This document shows positions 16,666 to 26,800 of a stretch of 64,000 nucleotides of DNA, in pieces. Source of the stretch: GCA-2720975 sp964467985 (lineage in GTDB: Bacteria > Planctomycetota > UBA1135 > GCA-002686595). Both the position numbers and the translations under genes were made by a program. How positions within the stretch are numbered: position 1 is the stretch's first letter; each line of letters opens with the position of its first letter. The stretch spans positions 198,878 to 262,877 of the forward strand of contig CAYXTP010000006.1 in NCBI GenBank assembly GCA_964467985.1, read 5' to 3'. Under the pieces are notes generated by a model. The model worked only from the letters and a program-made list of their open reading frames with translations, ran no database searches and had not been told where the DNA came from.

Positions 16666-18583
16666 GCGAGTAACTGCCACTCAAACGGCTTGAGTTGGCG
16701 ATCACGAATAGGGCTCCAGCGTTGTGCAAAATTGCCCCCGTCAGGGGAGTGATGACACCCAGTGAGGCCAGGGTCACCATGCCGACGCTGAATAGGGTTC
16801 CGATCAGCGCGTTTTGAACCACGGTTGAGCGGGTTTTCTCTGCCAAACGCATCATCAGGGGTAGGCGGTCGAGGTCTTCCGACAACAGCGCCACGTCCGC
16901 TCCACCCAGAGCGACCTCATTCACTCGTGCTCCAACCGCCACGCCGACATCGGATCCCGAGAGGGCCAGAGCGTCGTTGACCCCGTCGCCCACCATCATG
17001 ACCTTGTGCCCAGCGGCCTGTTCCTCGCGCACGACTTCCAGCTTCTGCTCGGGCAAGACCTCAGCCACGTAAGCGTCGAAACCCAGCTCCTGGGCCACAT
17101 CGCGCGCGACTTCTTCACGGTCGCCCGTCAACAGCACGAGGCGCCGCATACCCAGTTGGCGCGTTTGCTCCAAGGCTGCACGAGCCTCCGCTCGCGGCCT
17201 GTCCGACAGAGACAGGTAACCCAAGACCTCGCGTCCACGGGCCACCCACGCCCCCGGACCGCTGCTCGGTGCCTGCTCGGGCACGACGATGCCCTCGTCC
17301 ACAAGCCACTGGCGGCGACCCAGGTAGCAGGGCACATCGGCACTGACTCGCACGCCCATTCCGGGAATTTCCTCGCTGGCCCGTGCGGGATCGTATTCCA
17401 GGCCCAGCTCGTCCATGTGTTGCACGACAGCACGCGAGACCGGATGCAAAGACCCGTGGGCGCAGGAAGCGGCGGCACGCAAGACGTCTTCCGAACTGTA
17501 GCCGTTGGAGGGGATCGTAGCGTCAACGCTCAGGCTGCCCGAAGTCACCGTGCCGGTCTTGTCCAGGATCAGGGTGTCCACCTCGGCCACCGTCTCCAAG
17601 AAGGACGCGCTCTTGATCAAGATGCTTCGACGCGTAGAAGTCGTCATGGCCACGATCATGGCTGCCGGTCCGGCCAGGACCAAAGCGCAGGGGCAGGATA
17701 CGATCAGCACTGCGATGGCGCGGCCCAGTTCCCCCGTGACAAACAGGGTCACGCCCGCCACGGAGAGCACGACCGGCAGGTACACGCCAGCGTAGCGCTC
17801 GATCAAGCGCAGGGCGGGTGTCTTGGACTGCTCGACCTTGCGCAGAGTTTGTACGACGCGGCCCAAGACTGATTGCCCCCCCACTCCTTGCGCACGAATG
17901 CGTAACACGCCGCCCAAGTTCACGGTGCCGCTGAATACGCCGGAACCCGGCTGCACGTCTTCGTACAGGGATTCGCCGGTGATCGGTGCTTGATCTACCG
18001 AAGAGAAACCCGAGAGGACCTCGCCATCGACGGGAATGACTTGCCCCGGTCGGACGATGACCTCGTCACCCTGACGCAGCTCCTCCGGTTCGATTTCCTC
18101 TTCCTCGCCGTCCGCGATACGAGTCGCCCGTTGGGATGAGAGTTTGCGAATGCCGTCGATCGCGGCCAAGGCCCCTCGGGATGAGCGCTCCTCGAACAAG
18201 TGCCCAAGTTCCAGGAAGAGCGGCACCAAACCAGCCGTGACGAACTCCCCTACAGCCATGGAAGCCAGGACCGCTAGGCTGACCAGTTGTTCGGTCAGGT
18301 CTGCAGGGACGGGACTCAGGAATCCGCGCAACCCACGCCGTAGAATCGGAGTGGCCACCACCAGCGCCGCAACGGCTTGGATGAGCGAGGCCATGTCCGC
18401 TTGGTCCGGATAGAAGGCGGCGTACAGGCTGCCCAGGCCCAAGAGCCCCGCGCCCAGTAGCAGGGGGCCCAACTGCATGGCAATGCTGCGCTGCTCCTCG
18501 GGAGTCAGCGGCACGTCCAGATCGCGCGGGTCCAGAGGCCTGGGCTTTAGACGCGGGGTGACGGCAGCGATGGCGCTTTGCAT
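16658..18583 (-). CDS. P1B-type heavy-metal ATPase lacking N-terminal HMA domain
   Basis: 641 residues. Transport motifs are complete: actuator TGES (202-205), membrane CPC (SCPCAL, 296-301), phosphorylation DKTGT (341-345), the HP pair of the nucleotide domain (GSLHPVS, ~378) and GDGVND (532-537). There is no N-terminal CxxC metal-binding domain; the protein begins with ~35 soluble residues and then membrane helices. The last helix carries HN...NSSRL (about 616-632). This is neither the MxxSS of copper pumps nor the DxG typical of ZntA; an HN-type motif recalls CtpC-like Zn/Mn ATPases. It lies 3 bases after three SPFH genes, the last cistron of that operon. Confidence 0.93.
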   Translation of the reverse strand: MQSAIAAVTPRLKPRPLDPRDLDVPLTPEEQRSIAMQLGPLLLGAGLLGLGSLYAAFYPDQADMASLIQAVAALVVATPILRRGLRGFLSPVPADLTEQLVSLAVLASMAVGEFVTAGLVPLFLELGHLFEERSSRGALAAIDGIRKLSSQRATRIADGEEEEIEPEELRQGDEVIVRPGQVIPVDGEVLSGFSSVDQAPITGESLYEDVQPGSGVFSGTVNLGGVLRIRAQGVGGQSVLGRVVQTLRKVEQSKTPALRLIERYAGVYLPVVLSVAGVTLFVTGELGRAIAVLIVSCPCALVLAGPAAMIVAMTTSTRRSILIKSASFLETVAEVDTLILDKTGTVTSGSLSVDATIPSNGYSSEDVLRAAASCAHGSLHPVSRAVVQHMDELGLEYDPARASEEIPGMGVRVSADVPCYLGRRQWLVDEGIVVPEQAPSSGPGAWVARGREVLGYLSLSDRPRAEARAALEQTRQLGMRRLVLLTGDREEVARDVAQELGFDAYVAEVLPEQKLEVVREEQAAGHKVMMVGDGVNDALALSGSDVGVAVGARVNEVALGGADVALLSEDLDRLPLMMRLAEKTRSTVVQNALIGTLFSVGMVTLASLGVITPLTGAILHNAGALFVIANSSRLSGSYSPA

Positions 18584-18586
18584 GGA

Positions 18587-19663
18587 CTAGAAGGGAATCG
18601 TGATGCGCAGGTTCTCGTAACGCTCACCGCTGGGCGGCGGCACAAAGCGCTTGGTGACCGGTGCCAGTGCGCGTTCCATGGCCTCGCGGTACAAACGAAT
18701 TCGAACGACCTCAGGGTTCTTGCGGTACTCGGCTAGCAAGTCCTCGAACGCAGCGGCCTCGCCGCGCGCTCGCCCTATGCGTTCAGCCGATTGCGCGTGA
18801 GCCTCGGAAACGCGCGCGTTGCCGCGGGCATGGGCTGCTGGTAATTCGGTGGCGCGATACTCGCGCGCCTCCTCGATCAAGGTGACGGCGTCGATCATGC
18901 TGCTGACCACCTCGCGAAAGGCAGGCAAGACGAGAAATGGCGGCGTCAGTTGCTCAAATTCCACGGCGACCAAGTCGACGCCAGCGTTCGCCTCATCGAG
19001 CAGAACCTGTGCCCGATCGCGCACGCCATTCGAAAGCGCGTGGCGGCCCTCGCCCATCATCTCTTCGAGAGCCATGCTGCCGGCGCTCGTCACCATGGCC
19101 TCGCAAACGGCGTCACGCAGCAGAGCATCAGGGTCGTCCAACTCGAGTGCGTAGCGAACGGGATCCTTGACCCGGTAGCGCGCCAGGAGCACGGCTTGCA
19201 GCACGTTGTCGTCGCCCGTGAGGCAGTAGCCATCCTTTTCCAGGTCGAGGGTGTCCCGCGAAGAGAATCCGCGCGAAGACGTCATGGGAGCCTCCGAGCC
19301 CTCCCGATCTCTTCCTAGCCCACTAGACAAATCAGCAACGCGCACGCTGTGAATCTTCTGCACATCCACGCGCACGACTTCATCTATGGGGGCAGGTAGG
19401 GCAAACAGGAAGCCCGACTCGTTGACCTGTTGGCCTGGGCTGTCGCCGACCAACCGACCCATGCGCAGGACGAGGGCCACTTGTCCGGGCTGCACCGAGG
19501 TCAAGCCCGATGCGGCATACAGCACCAAGAGCACGAGGATCGGCCAGTGGTAGAAACGCAACACAAAAGCCACGCACGCCATGAGGGGCGTGGCCAAGCG
19601 TGCCCACTCTGCACCGGCCGCTTCGCGGACCTGTGTGGGGCGCTCGAGGGAGCCGCGTTTCAC
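18587..19663 (-). CDS. SPFH/band 7 membrane protein (third of three)
   Basis: 358 residues. One membrane anchor (WPILVLLVLYAASGL, ~40-54) is followed by an SPFH domain beginning SVQPGQVALVLRMGRLVG, where the family's ligand-like GExGxxxRFG region is degenerate. It has FLFALPAPIDEVVRVDVQ and a long helical, Ala/Glu/Arg-rich C-terminus (EAREYRATELPAAHARGNAR), typical of HflK/HflC-like oligomer rings. Start is GTG at 19663, overlapping the previous TAG by one base, with AAGGGG ~10 bases upstream. SPFH rings scaffold membrane domains and regulate proteases. Here the neighbours suggest a role with the metal ATPase instead. Confidence 0.87.
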   Translation of the reverse strand: MKRGSLERPTQVREAAGAEWARLATPLMACVAFVLRFYHWPILVLLVLYAASGLTSVQPGQVALVLRMGRLVGDSPGQQVNESGFLFALPAPIDEVVRVDVQKIHSVRVADLSSGLGRDREGSEAPMTSSRGFSSRDTLDLEKDGYCLTGDDNVLQAVLLARYRVKDPVRYALELDDPDALLRDAVCEAMVTSAGSMALEEMMGEGRHALSNGVRDRAQVLLDEANAGVDLVAVEFEQLTPPFLVLPAFREVVSSMIDAVTLIEEAREYRATELPAAHARGNARVSEAHAQSAERIGRARGEAAAFEDLLAEYRKNPEVVRIRLYREAMERALAPVTKRFVPPPSGERYENLRITIPF

Positions 19664-20589
19664 TAGTCTAGCGCCCCTTCACGTTTGTCCTTGTCAGCGG
19701 GCACTGGACCGGTCGGTGCTTCCAGCAATCCGAAAGGAGCGCTGTCCGTTCTGAGAATGACCGTTGTGCCTGCCCCCAACATGGTCTCGAGCGCCTGGAG
19801 TTGACGCACGAAGCGATAGAACTCCTCGTCGGCTCCATGGGCTGCAGCGTAGACGCGCGCCGCCTCTGCTTCGGCGGCGCCACGGGTCTTGGCCGCCGTT
19901 TCGCTAGCGTCAGCCAAAATACGCGCCACCTCAAGGTCGGCTTCCGCGCGCACCTGTGCGGCCTGACGGTCACCGTCCGCGCGGAACGCCGCTGCGGATC
20001 GTTGCCGTTCCGCACGCATCTGGGCGAACACGCTGGTGATATTGGATTGGGGCAGCGACAGGCGCTTGAATCCCACATGGTCAATCTGGATGCCGTAGGT
20101 CGACATGGCCTTGGGCTGCACGACCGCCAAGAGCTCTGCCTCGATTTCATCCACGGCTAGCAACTCCGGATCCGTAGACACCAGCGCAGAGAGGTCATGG
20201 CGTCCTAGCAGGCCTGTCTTGGCGTCGATGATCAGGCTCTCCAATTTATTCTCGGCGCCTTCCACCGAACCCACCGAACGGTAGAACGTCCAGGGGTCGG
20301 CCACGTTCCAGATCGTGTAGGAGAGTAGAATCACATTCTTCTTGTCACGCGTGAGCATCTCTGCGTGGCGTGTATTGAATGCGCGTGTGCGACGATCGAT
20401 GCTGGTTGTGCGCTCGATGGGCCAAGGCAGCTTCCAGTGCAGTCCTGCCTCGGAGACCTCCTCCAGTGGCTTTCCGAAGCGGGTCACCAGTGTCGAATGC
20501 TGTTCGCGAACCGTGAACGTGACGGCGGACAGAAGAATCACCGCCACGGCCAGGGCACCGACAATCCAGCGCAGTTTGTTGCTTCCCAT
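19663..20589 (-). CDS. HflC-like SPFH membrane protein (second of three)
   Basis: About 308 residues from ATG 20589, which follows GGAGG within 15 bases and lies 4 bases after the previous stop. A longer frame from 20658 would overlap the preceding gene. One N-terminal helix (WIVGALAVAVILLSAVTF) is followed by SPFH sequence: TLVTRFGKPLEEVSEAGLHW, KLPWPIERTTSIDRRTRAFN. Later it has FKRLSLPQSNITSVFAQMRAER and a coiled-coil segment rich in Ala/Glu. This closely follows HflC architecture, with the domain exposed to the periplasm. No FtsH gene is nearby, so coupling to that protease is not implied by context. Confidence 0.9.
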   Translation of the reverse strand: MGSNKLRWIVGALAVAVILLSAVTFTVREQHSTLVTRFGKPLEEVSEAGLHWKLPWPIERTTSIDRRTRAFNTRHAEMLTRDKKNVILLSYTIWNVADPWTFYRSVGSVEGAENKLESLIIDAKTGLLGRHDLSALVSTDPELLAVDEIEAELLAVVQPKAMSTYGIQIDHVGFKRLSLPQSNITSVFAQMRAERQRSAAAFRADGDRQAAQVRAEADLEVARILADASETAAKTRGAAEAEAARVYAAAHGADEEFYRFVRQLQALETMLGAGTTVILRTDSAPFGLLEAPTGPVPADKDKREGALD

Positions 20590-20593
20590 GGTG

Positions 20594-22375
20594 CTAGAAA
20601 TCCTCCGCGGGTGTGGGGTTCTCGGCATTGAAGCCGTTGATCCACAAGGCTCCGCCATCTCGTTCGAAGCGTTGGTCGATGACCGCGAAGGAGCGATCCT
20701 TTAACTGTGCTTCGCGTGCTTCGAGCAGCCGGCGGAAGGTGAACAATCCTGGTGCGGCGAGGTAGGTCTCCAAGATGGCCTTGAATGCCTCGGACTCCCC
20801 GCGCGCCAAGGCTACTCTCACAGTCGCTTCGGCCTGAGCTCTGAGTTCGCTGCGATTGGCCTGGGCTCGGGCGCCAGGCAGGACCTCTTCGGTATAGGCC
20901 TGCGCCTTGAGCACGCTCGTGTTGCGGTCGATGCGCGCACCAACCACCGCCTGGTAGTCCTTCGCAACATTGACTGGCGGGTGCAGGCCCATGAGAGTCA
21001 GATCCACGATCGCCAGACCCAAGCCGAGCTCATCGGCACCGCGCTGGATGCGTTCTTCGATCTGGTCTGCAAGCTCAGAGAGATTCTCTGACAAGGCCCC
21101 ATCCAAATCGCGGCCCACGGTCTCAGCCATCAGGACACGGTCGGCGACAGCGGCCAGGGCTTGCTCGGGGTTCGAGCAGGTGTAGACATAGGCCAGGGCA
21201 TCCCTGACTTGGAACTGCAGGGTGGCATTGAAGCTGATGAGGTCGTGGCCGTCACCCAACAGGAGTTTGTACTCCTCCTGCGCGTGCTGTGCTGTCCAGA
21301 GCAGCGAGGCTCCCGGCTTCGCTCCCGTGAATCCGATCGGCAGGCTGTGTACACGATCCAGTGACACGCGCTGGACTTTTTCGATGGGCCACGGCCAACC
21401 GATGTGCAAGCCAGAGGACACCGGTGCTCGGTCGGCTCGAGACCCGAATACCTCGATCACCCCCACTTCTGCGGGTCCGACCACAGTGAACGCGCTGCCC
21501 ACCCACGCCAGTCCGCCCAGGGCCAATGCCGTGGGGGCCAAGGATCGGCGGATGAACGCCAGCGCCCAACTCCCACGCAGGTCGATGCCGAACGCTTCCG
21601 TCAGGAACGCAAAAACACTCGAGATGGGCTCGAAGCGCCCAAAGAAAATGCGCAGGGACAGGGGCTGAGCCAGAGCCAATCGACCCGCTCGCCTGGAGAA
21701 CAAGACGATCAGCAACCCCTCGGCCAAGAGCACGACCACGAGCCCCGCCTCGAATTCACTGAGTCCCGCACGGACTCTGGGCCACTCGGCTCCGAACGTC
21801 CTGGCCGCGGTGTTCAGCAGGGTCAGCCACGCCGTGACCCGCAACCAAGAGGCCAAACCAGCGGCTTCGGCCAGGACGGTCGTACGCGTGGTGCCGTAGA
21901 AACGAGCCAGCGTGAAGAGAACCACGACAGAAAGCAGGCCGAAGCCTGCGATCCAAGCCTCGGTCAACCAATTGAGGGACCCCATTCCCATGGTCAGAGG
22001 CGATCTGAATTCGGCGTAGCTGATGTCCCAGACCGCGACGGCCCCCGCTCCCAGCAGGGTGAGCATGAGCGCAGCGAAGCGCCCGGGAGGCTCCGGTTCC
22101 TGTGCAGGGTCAGAGCCCTCTGATCGCTTCGCCAGCCGCCGCCGAACCAACCAGAGGAGCCCAGCGGTGACCAACGCCAATGCGCCGGGAACCAAGAACT
22201 CCCGCAAGCCCACGGCCAACGCGAGGGCCACAAGCAAGATCCCCAGGAGTCCTGGTCCGGCGAACACGGCAATCGCCGCGATGCGCAGGTGCTCACGCCG
22301 AGCCGTACCGCCCCCGATCACGCCCGACGGCTCGGGGCCGTCGGCGTCTGTGTCGGGCTGGGTGGCGGGGGACAT
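20594..22375 (-). CDS. Polytopic membrane protein with C-terminal HflK-like SPFH domain (first of three)
   Basis: 593 residues. The first ~290 contain about six to seven hydrophobic helices, which ordinary HflK (about 400 residues, one helix) lacks. Then comes FTVVGPAEVGVIEVFGSR, the start of an SPFH domain, with SSGLHIGWPWPIEKVQRVSLDR and the helical ARAQANRSELRAQAEATVRV segment. It opens an operon of three SPFH genes plus a P1B ATPase, with gaps or overlaps of 1-4 bases throughout. I infer a hetero-oligomeric membrane microdomain complex. The polytopic N-terminus may give it a specific membrane partner or channel-like role. Confidence 0.85.
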   Translation of the reverse strand: MSPATQPDTDADGPEPSGVIGGGTARREHLRIAAIAVFAGPGLLGILLVALALAVGLREFLVPGALALVTAGLLWLVRRRLAKRSEGSDPAQEPEPPGRFAALMLTLLGAGAVAVWDISYAEFRSPLTMGMGSLNWLTEAWIAGFGLLSVVVLFTLARFYGTTRTTVLAEAAGLASWLRVTAWLTLLNTAARTFGAEWPRVRAGLSEFEAGLVVVLLAEGLLIVLFSRRAGRLALAQPLSLRIFFGRFEPISSVFAFLTEAFGIDLRGSWALAFIRRSLAPTALALGGLAWVGSAFTVVGPAEVGVIEVFGSRADRAPVSSGLHIGWPWPIEKVQRVSLDRVHSLPIGFTGAKPGASLLWTAQHAQEEYKLLLGDGHDLISFNATLQFQVRDALAYVYTCSNPEQALAAVADRVLMAETVGRDLDGALSENLSELADQIEERIQRGADELGLGLAIVDLTLMGLHPPVNVAKDYQAVVGARIDRNTSVLKAQAYTEEVLPGARAQANRSELRAQAEATVRVALARGESEAFKAILETYLAAPGLFTFRRLLEAREAQLKDRSFAVIDQRFERDGGALWINGFNAENPTPAEDF

Positions 22376-22643
22376 GGGGAGCTGAGGGACGGGGGGAGGG
22401 ATCCCAACGGGGATACGCCCGGTACCCCTGACCGTTGGAAAGGGGCTACGGGAACGCGGGACTCAACCCAAGGGTCGACACAATAGGCCTGATTGCGTGA
22501 CACCCATCCGCAGCAGGCACCCCTGTGGGCCAAGAAAGGCCCGGGAATCGACCCTCAGGAGCGCCAGCGCCCCCTGTGCAGCGCCTCGGGCGAAGTCAGG
22601 TGTATCGCCGTGGACCACGGACCGGCCCACGGCGCAGGTCGAC
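22376..22643. other. Intergenic region between the SPFH operon and the selenoprotein gene
   Basis: Both flanking genes read leftward (minus). On the minus strand just after the thioredoxin stop a hairpin can form between GCCGTGG (22607-22613) and CCACGGC (22627-22633). A second small one is GGGCC/GGCCC at 22527-22542. The rest should hold the SPFH operon promoter, but I find no convincing -35/-10 pair. No tRNA fold was seen. Confidence 0.4.
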
Positions 22644-23603
22644 CTAGGCCCCGATCAGACCCTGAGCGCGCTTGGCGGCATGGGTCCCGGGGAAGCGCTT
22701 GACCACGGACTGCAAGCTCTTCTTGGCCTTCTTGACGCCGCGCTTGGAGACGATGTCCAGGGAGCGGGCGAGAGCATCAGCCGCTTCGATCTCATTTTGG
22801 ATGACCTCGTCGGAAGCGATCTCCTTCTGACGCTGGGCCAACTCATCTCCCAGCGGGTGGCGCTTCAGTTGCTTGGCGAGCACTTCGAGTGCGGGCAAGC
22901 TCTGGCTGAAGTCACCGCGCCCAATGGCCGCATCGATTTGCCCGCGCAGATCGACGATGTGCGCCTCGAGATAGCCCTCCAAGGCCTTGGCCCCGGCGCT
23001 TCCCTGTGCCTTGTCAATCAGTTTGAAGGCGTCCCCGATTTCCCCATTGGCCGCCGCAGCGATCGCTTTGGCGGGGGCACCGGGCACATCACCACGCCAG
23101 CCGAGCGTACTGTTGGGACCAGCGCGCTCCGCCTTGGCCATGGCCGTCTTGAGTTGCTTCTTGGTGAGCGAACTGGGATGTCCGTGCCAAACGAGACGTC
23201 CCTCTGTGTCCAGCAGGTAGCTATGGGGAATGCCGCGCGCCCCCACCATCTTGCCCAACTTCCCTCCGACCGAGGAACCATTGGCGACGGGGAAAGGGAT
23301 GTCGTACTTCGCGACGTAGGGTTCGACTAGGTCAGCGGACTCACTGGAAACGGCTAGCACCACGAGACCCTCGTCGCGGTTCTCGCTCCAGACGTCCTTG
23401 AGGTGGGGCCACGCCCCACGACAGGGGCCTCACCAGGTGGCCCAAGACTCGATCAACACCGCTCGGCCCTTGAGGGACTGCAAGGAGGGAGCCTGACCCA
23501 AGTGGCGTGACCAGCCCTGGGCGTCAATTTCCGGGGACATGGGGTCCCCGGCCGGCGCGAGGGCGAGCAGAGGCAAGGCGGCGATCAGGGCGACTCGATT
23601 CAT
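22644..23603 (-). CDS. Exported thioredoxin-like protein with selenocysteine (UGA at codon 58)
   Basis: Read from ATG 23603, preceded by GGAGAG 5 bases upstream, the frame gives a 319-residue protein if the single in-frame TGA (23432-23430) is read as selenocysteine. A signal peptide (MNRVALIAALPLLALAPA) is followed by a TlpA/AhpC-TSA thioredoxin domain: LIESWATW-U-GPCRGAWPHLK. The UGA replaces exactly the first Cys of the CGPC active site. Downstream thioredoxin features are intact: VVLAVSSE, and the cis-Pro motif GIPHSYLLDTEGRLVWHG. Residues ~160-319 form a helical repeat-like tail. A SECIS-like hairpin follows the UGA. There are no other stops, arguing against a decayed gene. The role is probably periplasmic thiol/disulfide or peroxide chemistry. 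A single-base nonsense mutation or sequencing error is the alternative. Confidence 0.85.
23399..23432 (-). promoter_or_regulatory. SECIS-like element for UGA recoding
   Basis: On the minus strand, 10 bases after the TGA, GTGGGGC (23419-23413), a GTG loop and GCCCCAC (23409-23403) form a perfect 7-bp hairpin, 17 nt in all. In addition TGAGG (23432-23428) can pair with CCTCA (23403-23399), at the cost of one inner pair. A G/U-containing apical loop about 17 nt after the UGA fits the known bacterial SECIS layout recognised by SelB. Confidence 0.7.
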
Positions 23604-23876
23604 GGGATCTCTCCGAAAGGTTGGTTCAAGAACGGGTAGTCCACCCTACCCGTGGGCCACGGACGACCTAGACTAGCGAATTGGCGTCCCCGATGAGTCC
23701 TGTTCTGGGCCCGAAACGCGCTCTTTGCACTTGGACCCTCAACAGGATCGCCTCGGGTGCCGTTGGGGATCAAGCGCGCGTACGCGCAGGTCCCCGTGGC
23801 TGAAACCGGGGCTCCCCTTGAACCTAGCCCCAGGACGCGCGTTTCCTTCCGGCATCCCGCTCTCCTCTTGATTGTC

Positions 23877-26800
23877 ATGATCCATCCCGTAGCTGCTGCG
23901 TCCGTTCTCGCTCTTTGTCTACCTGCTCTCTCCTCTGCTCAGGGCCAGGAGCTTGGATTCGAGGAGACCTTTGCCCTCGCCGAAGATCGAGCGACCGTCC
24001 TCGCGCAGCTGATCCCGGGCACCGCAGAGTACTACTACTACAACTGCCTACATTTGCAGCACGAGGGGAAATTGGAACAGGTTCCCGAGTTGCTACGGAC
24101 GTGGATCAAGCGCCACGGAGAGAGCACGCGGGTACGGGAAATCCAGAACCGTCAGGCGCTTCTCCAGTACTCGAGCGACCCGGCGGGATCGCTCGAGTAC
24201 TTGACGCGCGAGATGCGCCTCGGGTTTGACCACACTCGGCGCAAGGCTGGCGACGAGGTAGTGCTGCCCAACTTTCTCGACCCACAGCGCATCTCAAGCA
24301 AGGTCTGGGATGACAACGCCCGCCGACGTCATCCCGATTCCCTGCAGGGATTTGGGGATCGGCGACTGGAGAGCCTGGCCAGTGAACAACTCAGCGATCA
24401 AGAGCTACTCGAGCTTCTCAAGCGACTGACGCGACCCGACGTCCCCGGCCTGCCCGATCTGGTGGTGCGGCACTTGAACGGCAATGCGAGTCGCCGTTTT
24501 GGGTCGGTCGACATCCACAAGGCCATGCTGCTGTCCCAGCTCGAGGATTGCGTTCAGCGCATGCCCCGATTGCTCAACGATCCGCCCTTCGTAGCCGTGT
24601 ACCTGACGAAGTTGCTTCCCGGGGCCGACGTAAATTGGCGGGCCGATGCGAGAGAACGGCAGGCCTACCTGGATCGCTTGTGGGCCTTCGCCAAGCGCCT
24701 GTCGCCCGCCCACAACGACCTCAAGGCCCACATTCTGAATCACCGCTTGATCCATGACCTGGGTCAAGGTGAACCCAACCGCGAAACTCTGATGGAGTAT
24801 CTGAAGCTGCCCCGTCACTCACCGGTGGTCAATGACGAGTGGCTGAAGACGGTGCGCGGTTCCGAGATCAGTAAGAGCCAAAACGACCTGCTCACCGTAC
24901 TGGGTTCGCGTGGCGACGAAGAGCCGCTCGTGCGCGCCTACCTGCAGCACTTCTTTGCGGCGGATTCGAGCTGGGAGTCCTTCAGCCCCTACATCAAACC
25001 CGACTACCTGCGGCGCCTGTTCGCGGAGACTCAAATCCTCGCCGGCAAAGGCGACATGGAGCGTTGGTACTCGTTGATCGACGACCCAACCTACTACGAG
25101 GCACTCGAGAGCAGAGTCGAGCTGGAGTTCCCCGCCGACCAAACGACGCACTTCGCTGTTGGCGAAGCGGTGGCCTTGGACGTGGACATCAAGAACGTGG
25201 GCACGCTATTGGTCAAGGTGTTCGAAATAGACGCCTTGGCCTACGCCCTGGCCGAAGGTCGGGAAGTGGACGCTTCCATCGACCTGGACGGCCTCGTTGC
25301 CGGATCGGAGACGACCTACACCTACGAAGACTCGGCCCTGCGCCGCATTCGAAGGCACTTCGAGTTCCCCGAGTTGACCGCAACAGGCGTGTACGTAGTC
25401 GACTTCATTGGCGGAGGCATTTCGAGCCGCGCAGTGATTCGCAAGGGTCACCTCGAAGTGCGAGAGCGGCATGGATCAGCGGGCCACGCGTTTGAGGTCG
25501 TAGACCGTGCCGGGAAACTCCGCCCGGACGCCACCATCTATTTCGGCGGCCAGCGTTATGAGGCCGGTGACTCGGGTGAGATTCTCCTGCCCTACTCCAC
25601 GGATTCGGGCAACAAGTCCTTGGTGGTGACGGCAGGCGGCTGGGTAGCGGTGCACCCATTCGAACACCTCGCAGAAAGCCCTTCGTTGATCGCGGGGTTC
25701 TACGTGGATCGTGAGTCTCTGCTCCCTGGCCACACGGCCAAACTGCTCGTCAATCCGAGCCTGGAAATCAATGGCGAGCGAACCTCCCTGGATCTGCTGG
25801 AGCAGGTCACCCTGCACATGAGCGCAACGACCCTGGACGGAACGACGACGGCGCTGGATGTACGCGACGTCGAGCTACGTGAGGGGCGCGAGTGGGTGCA
25901 CGAGTTCCGGGTTCCCGAAGGACTCGTGCGCCTGAACGTGCAACTGTCAGCAGAAGTCCCGGTGCTGAGCACGGGCAAGACCGCCTCGCTCCGCTCCGCG
26001 TCCGGCAGTTTCAGCGCGAACGCCATCGACGGCTCAGCTCAAGTGGACTGCCCGATCCTGGGCCAGGACGAAGACGGGTACTTTCTGGACCTGCTGGGCA
26101 AGAACGGCGAACCCAAGGCCAACCACATCCTGGGCCTGACCCTACGACACCGGGACTACCAGGACAGCCTGTCGTTCTCTCTGAAGACTGGCGCCGACGG
26201 ACGCCTGCGCCTGGGCCACATGCAGGGCATCGAATCGCTCGAGTCCTCGGGCTTGCCGAGGGACCACCGGCGCTGGACCTTGGGTTCGAATCGTTCGACC
26301 GTTCGAAGCCAACTACACGGCCGAGTCGGCCAAACCTTGAGAGTTCCGTACACGGGATCCAAACAGACGCTCGGCTCGGCGGGACTTTCGCTGCTCGAAC
26401 TACGCGGCACGACGCCGGTCTTCGATCGCAGCCGGCACGCCAAACTGCAAGACGGGTTCGTCAACATCAGCAAGCTCGAGGCAGGTGACTACGACCTGTA
26501 CCTGAAGGAGACCGACACGTGGATTCGCCTGCGAATCAACGCGGGGACCGAACAAGAGGGCTGGTCCGTAGGGGCCAATCGGGCGCTGGAACTGCAGGGC
26601 GCCTCACTCCACGTGTTGTCCGCACAAGTGGAAGGTGACGAACTGGTCGTGCGGGTCAAGGGCTCCGATCCCCATACGCGGCTGCACGTACTCTCCTCAC
26701 GCTTTTCACCGGCGTATGAGGCCTTCAGCAGTCTTTCTCCGGGATGGCAATCGCCTGCCAGGTCACAGAGTATTCGACCGGCAGCATCCGAGTTTCACTC

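Noticed and set aside
22493..23330. Long plus-strand ORF (277 codons) opposite the thioredoxin gene
   Set aside because: It is antisense to a recognisable protein, shows no motif, and follows from GC-rich codon structure.
23430..23432. TGA as evidence for a pseudogene
   Set aside because: There is no second lesion, the frame and domain are intact on both sides, and the stop is exactly at a Cys site with a hairpin behind it. Kept as selenocysteine with mutation as the alternative.
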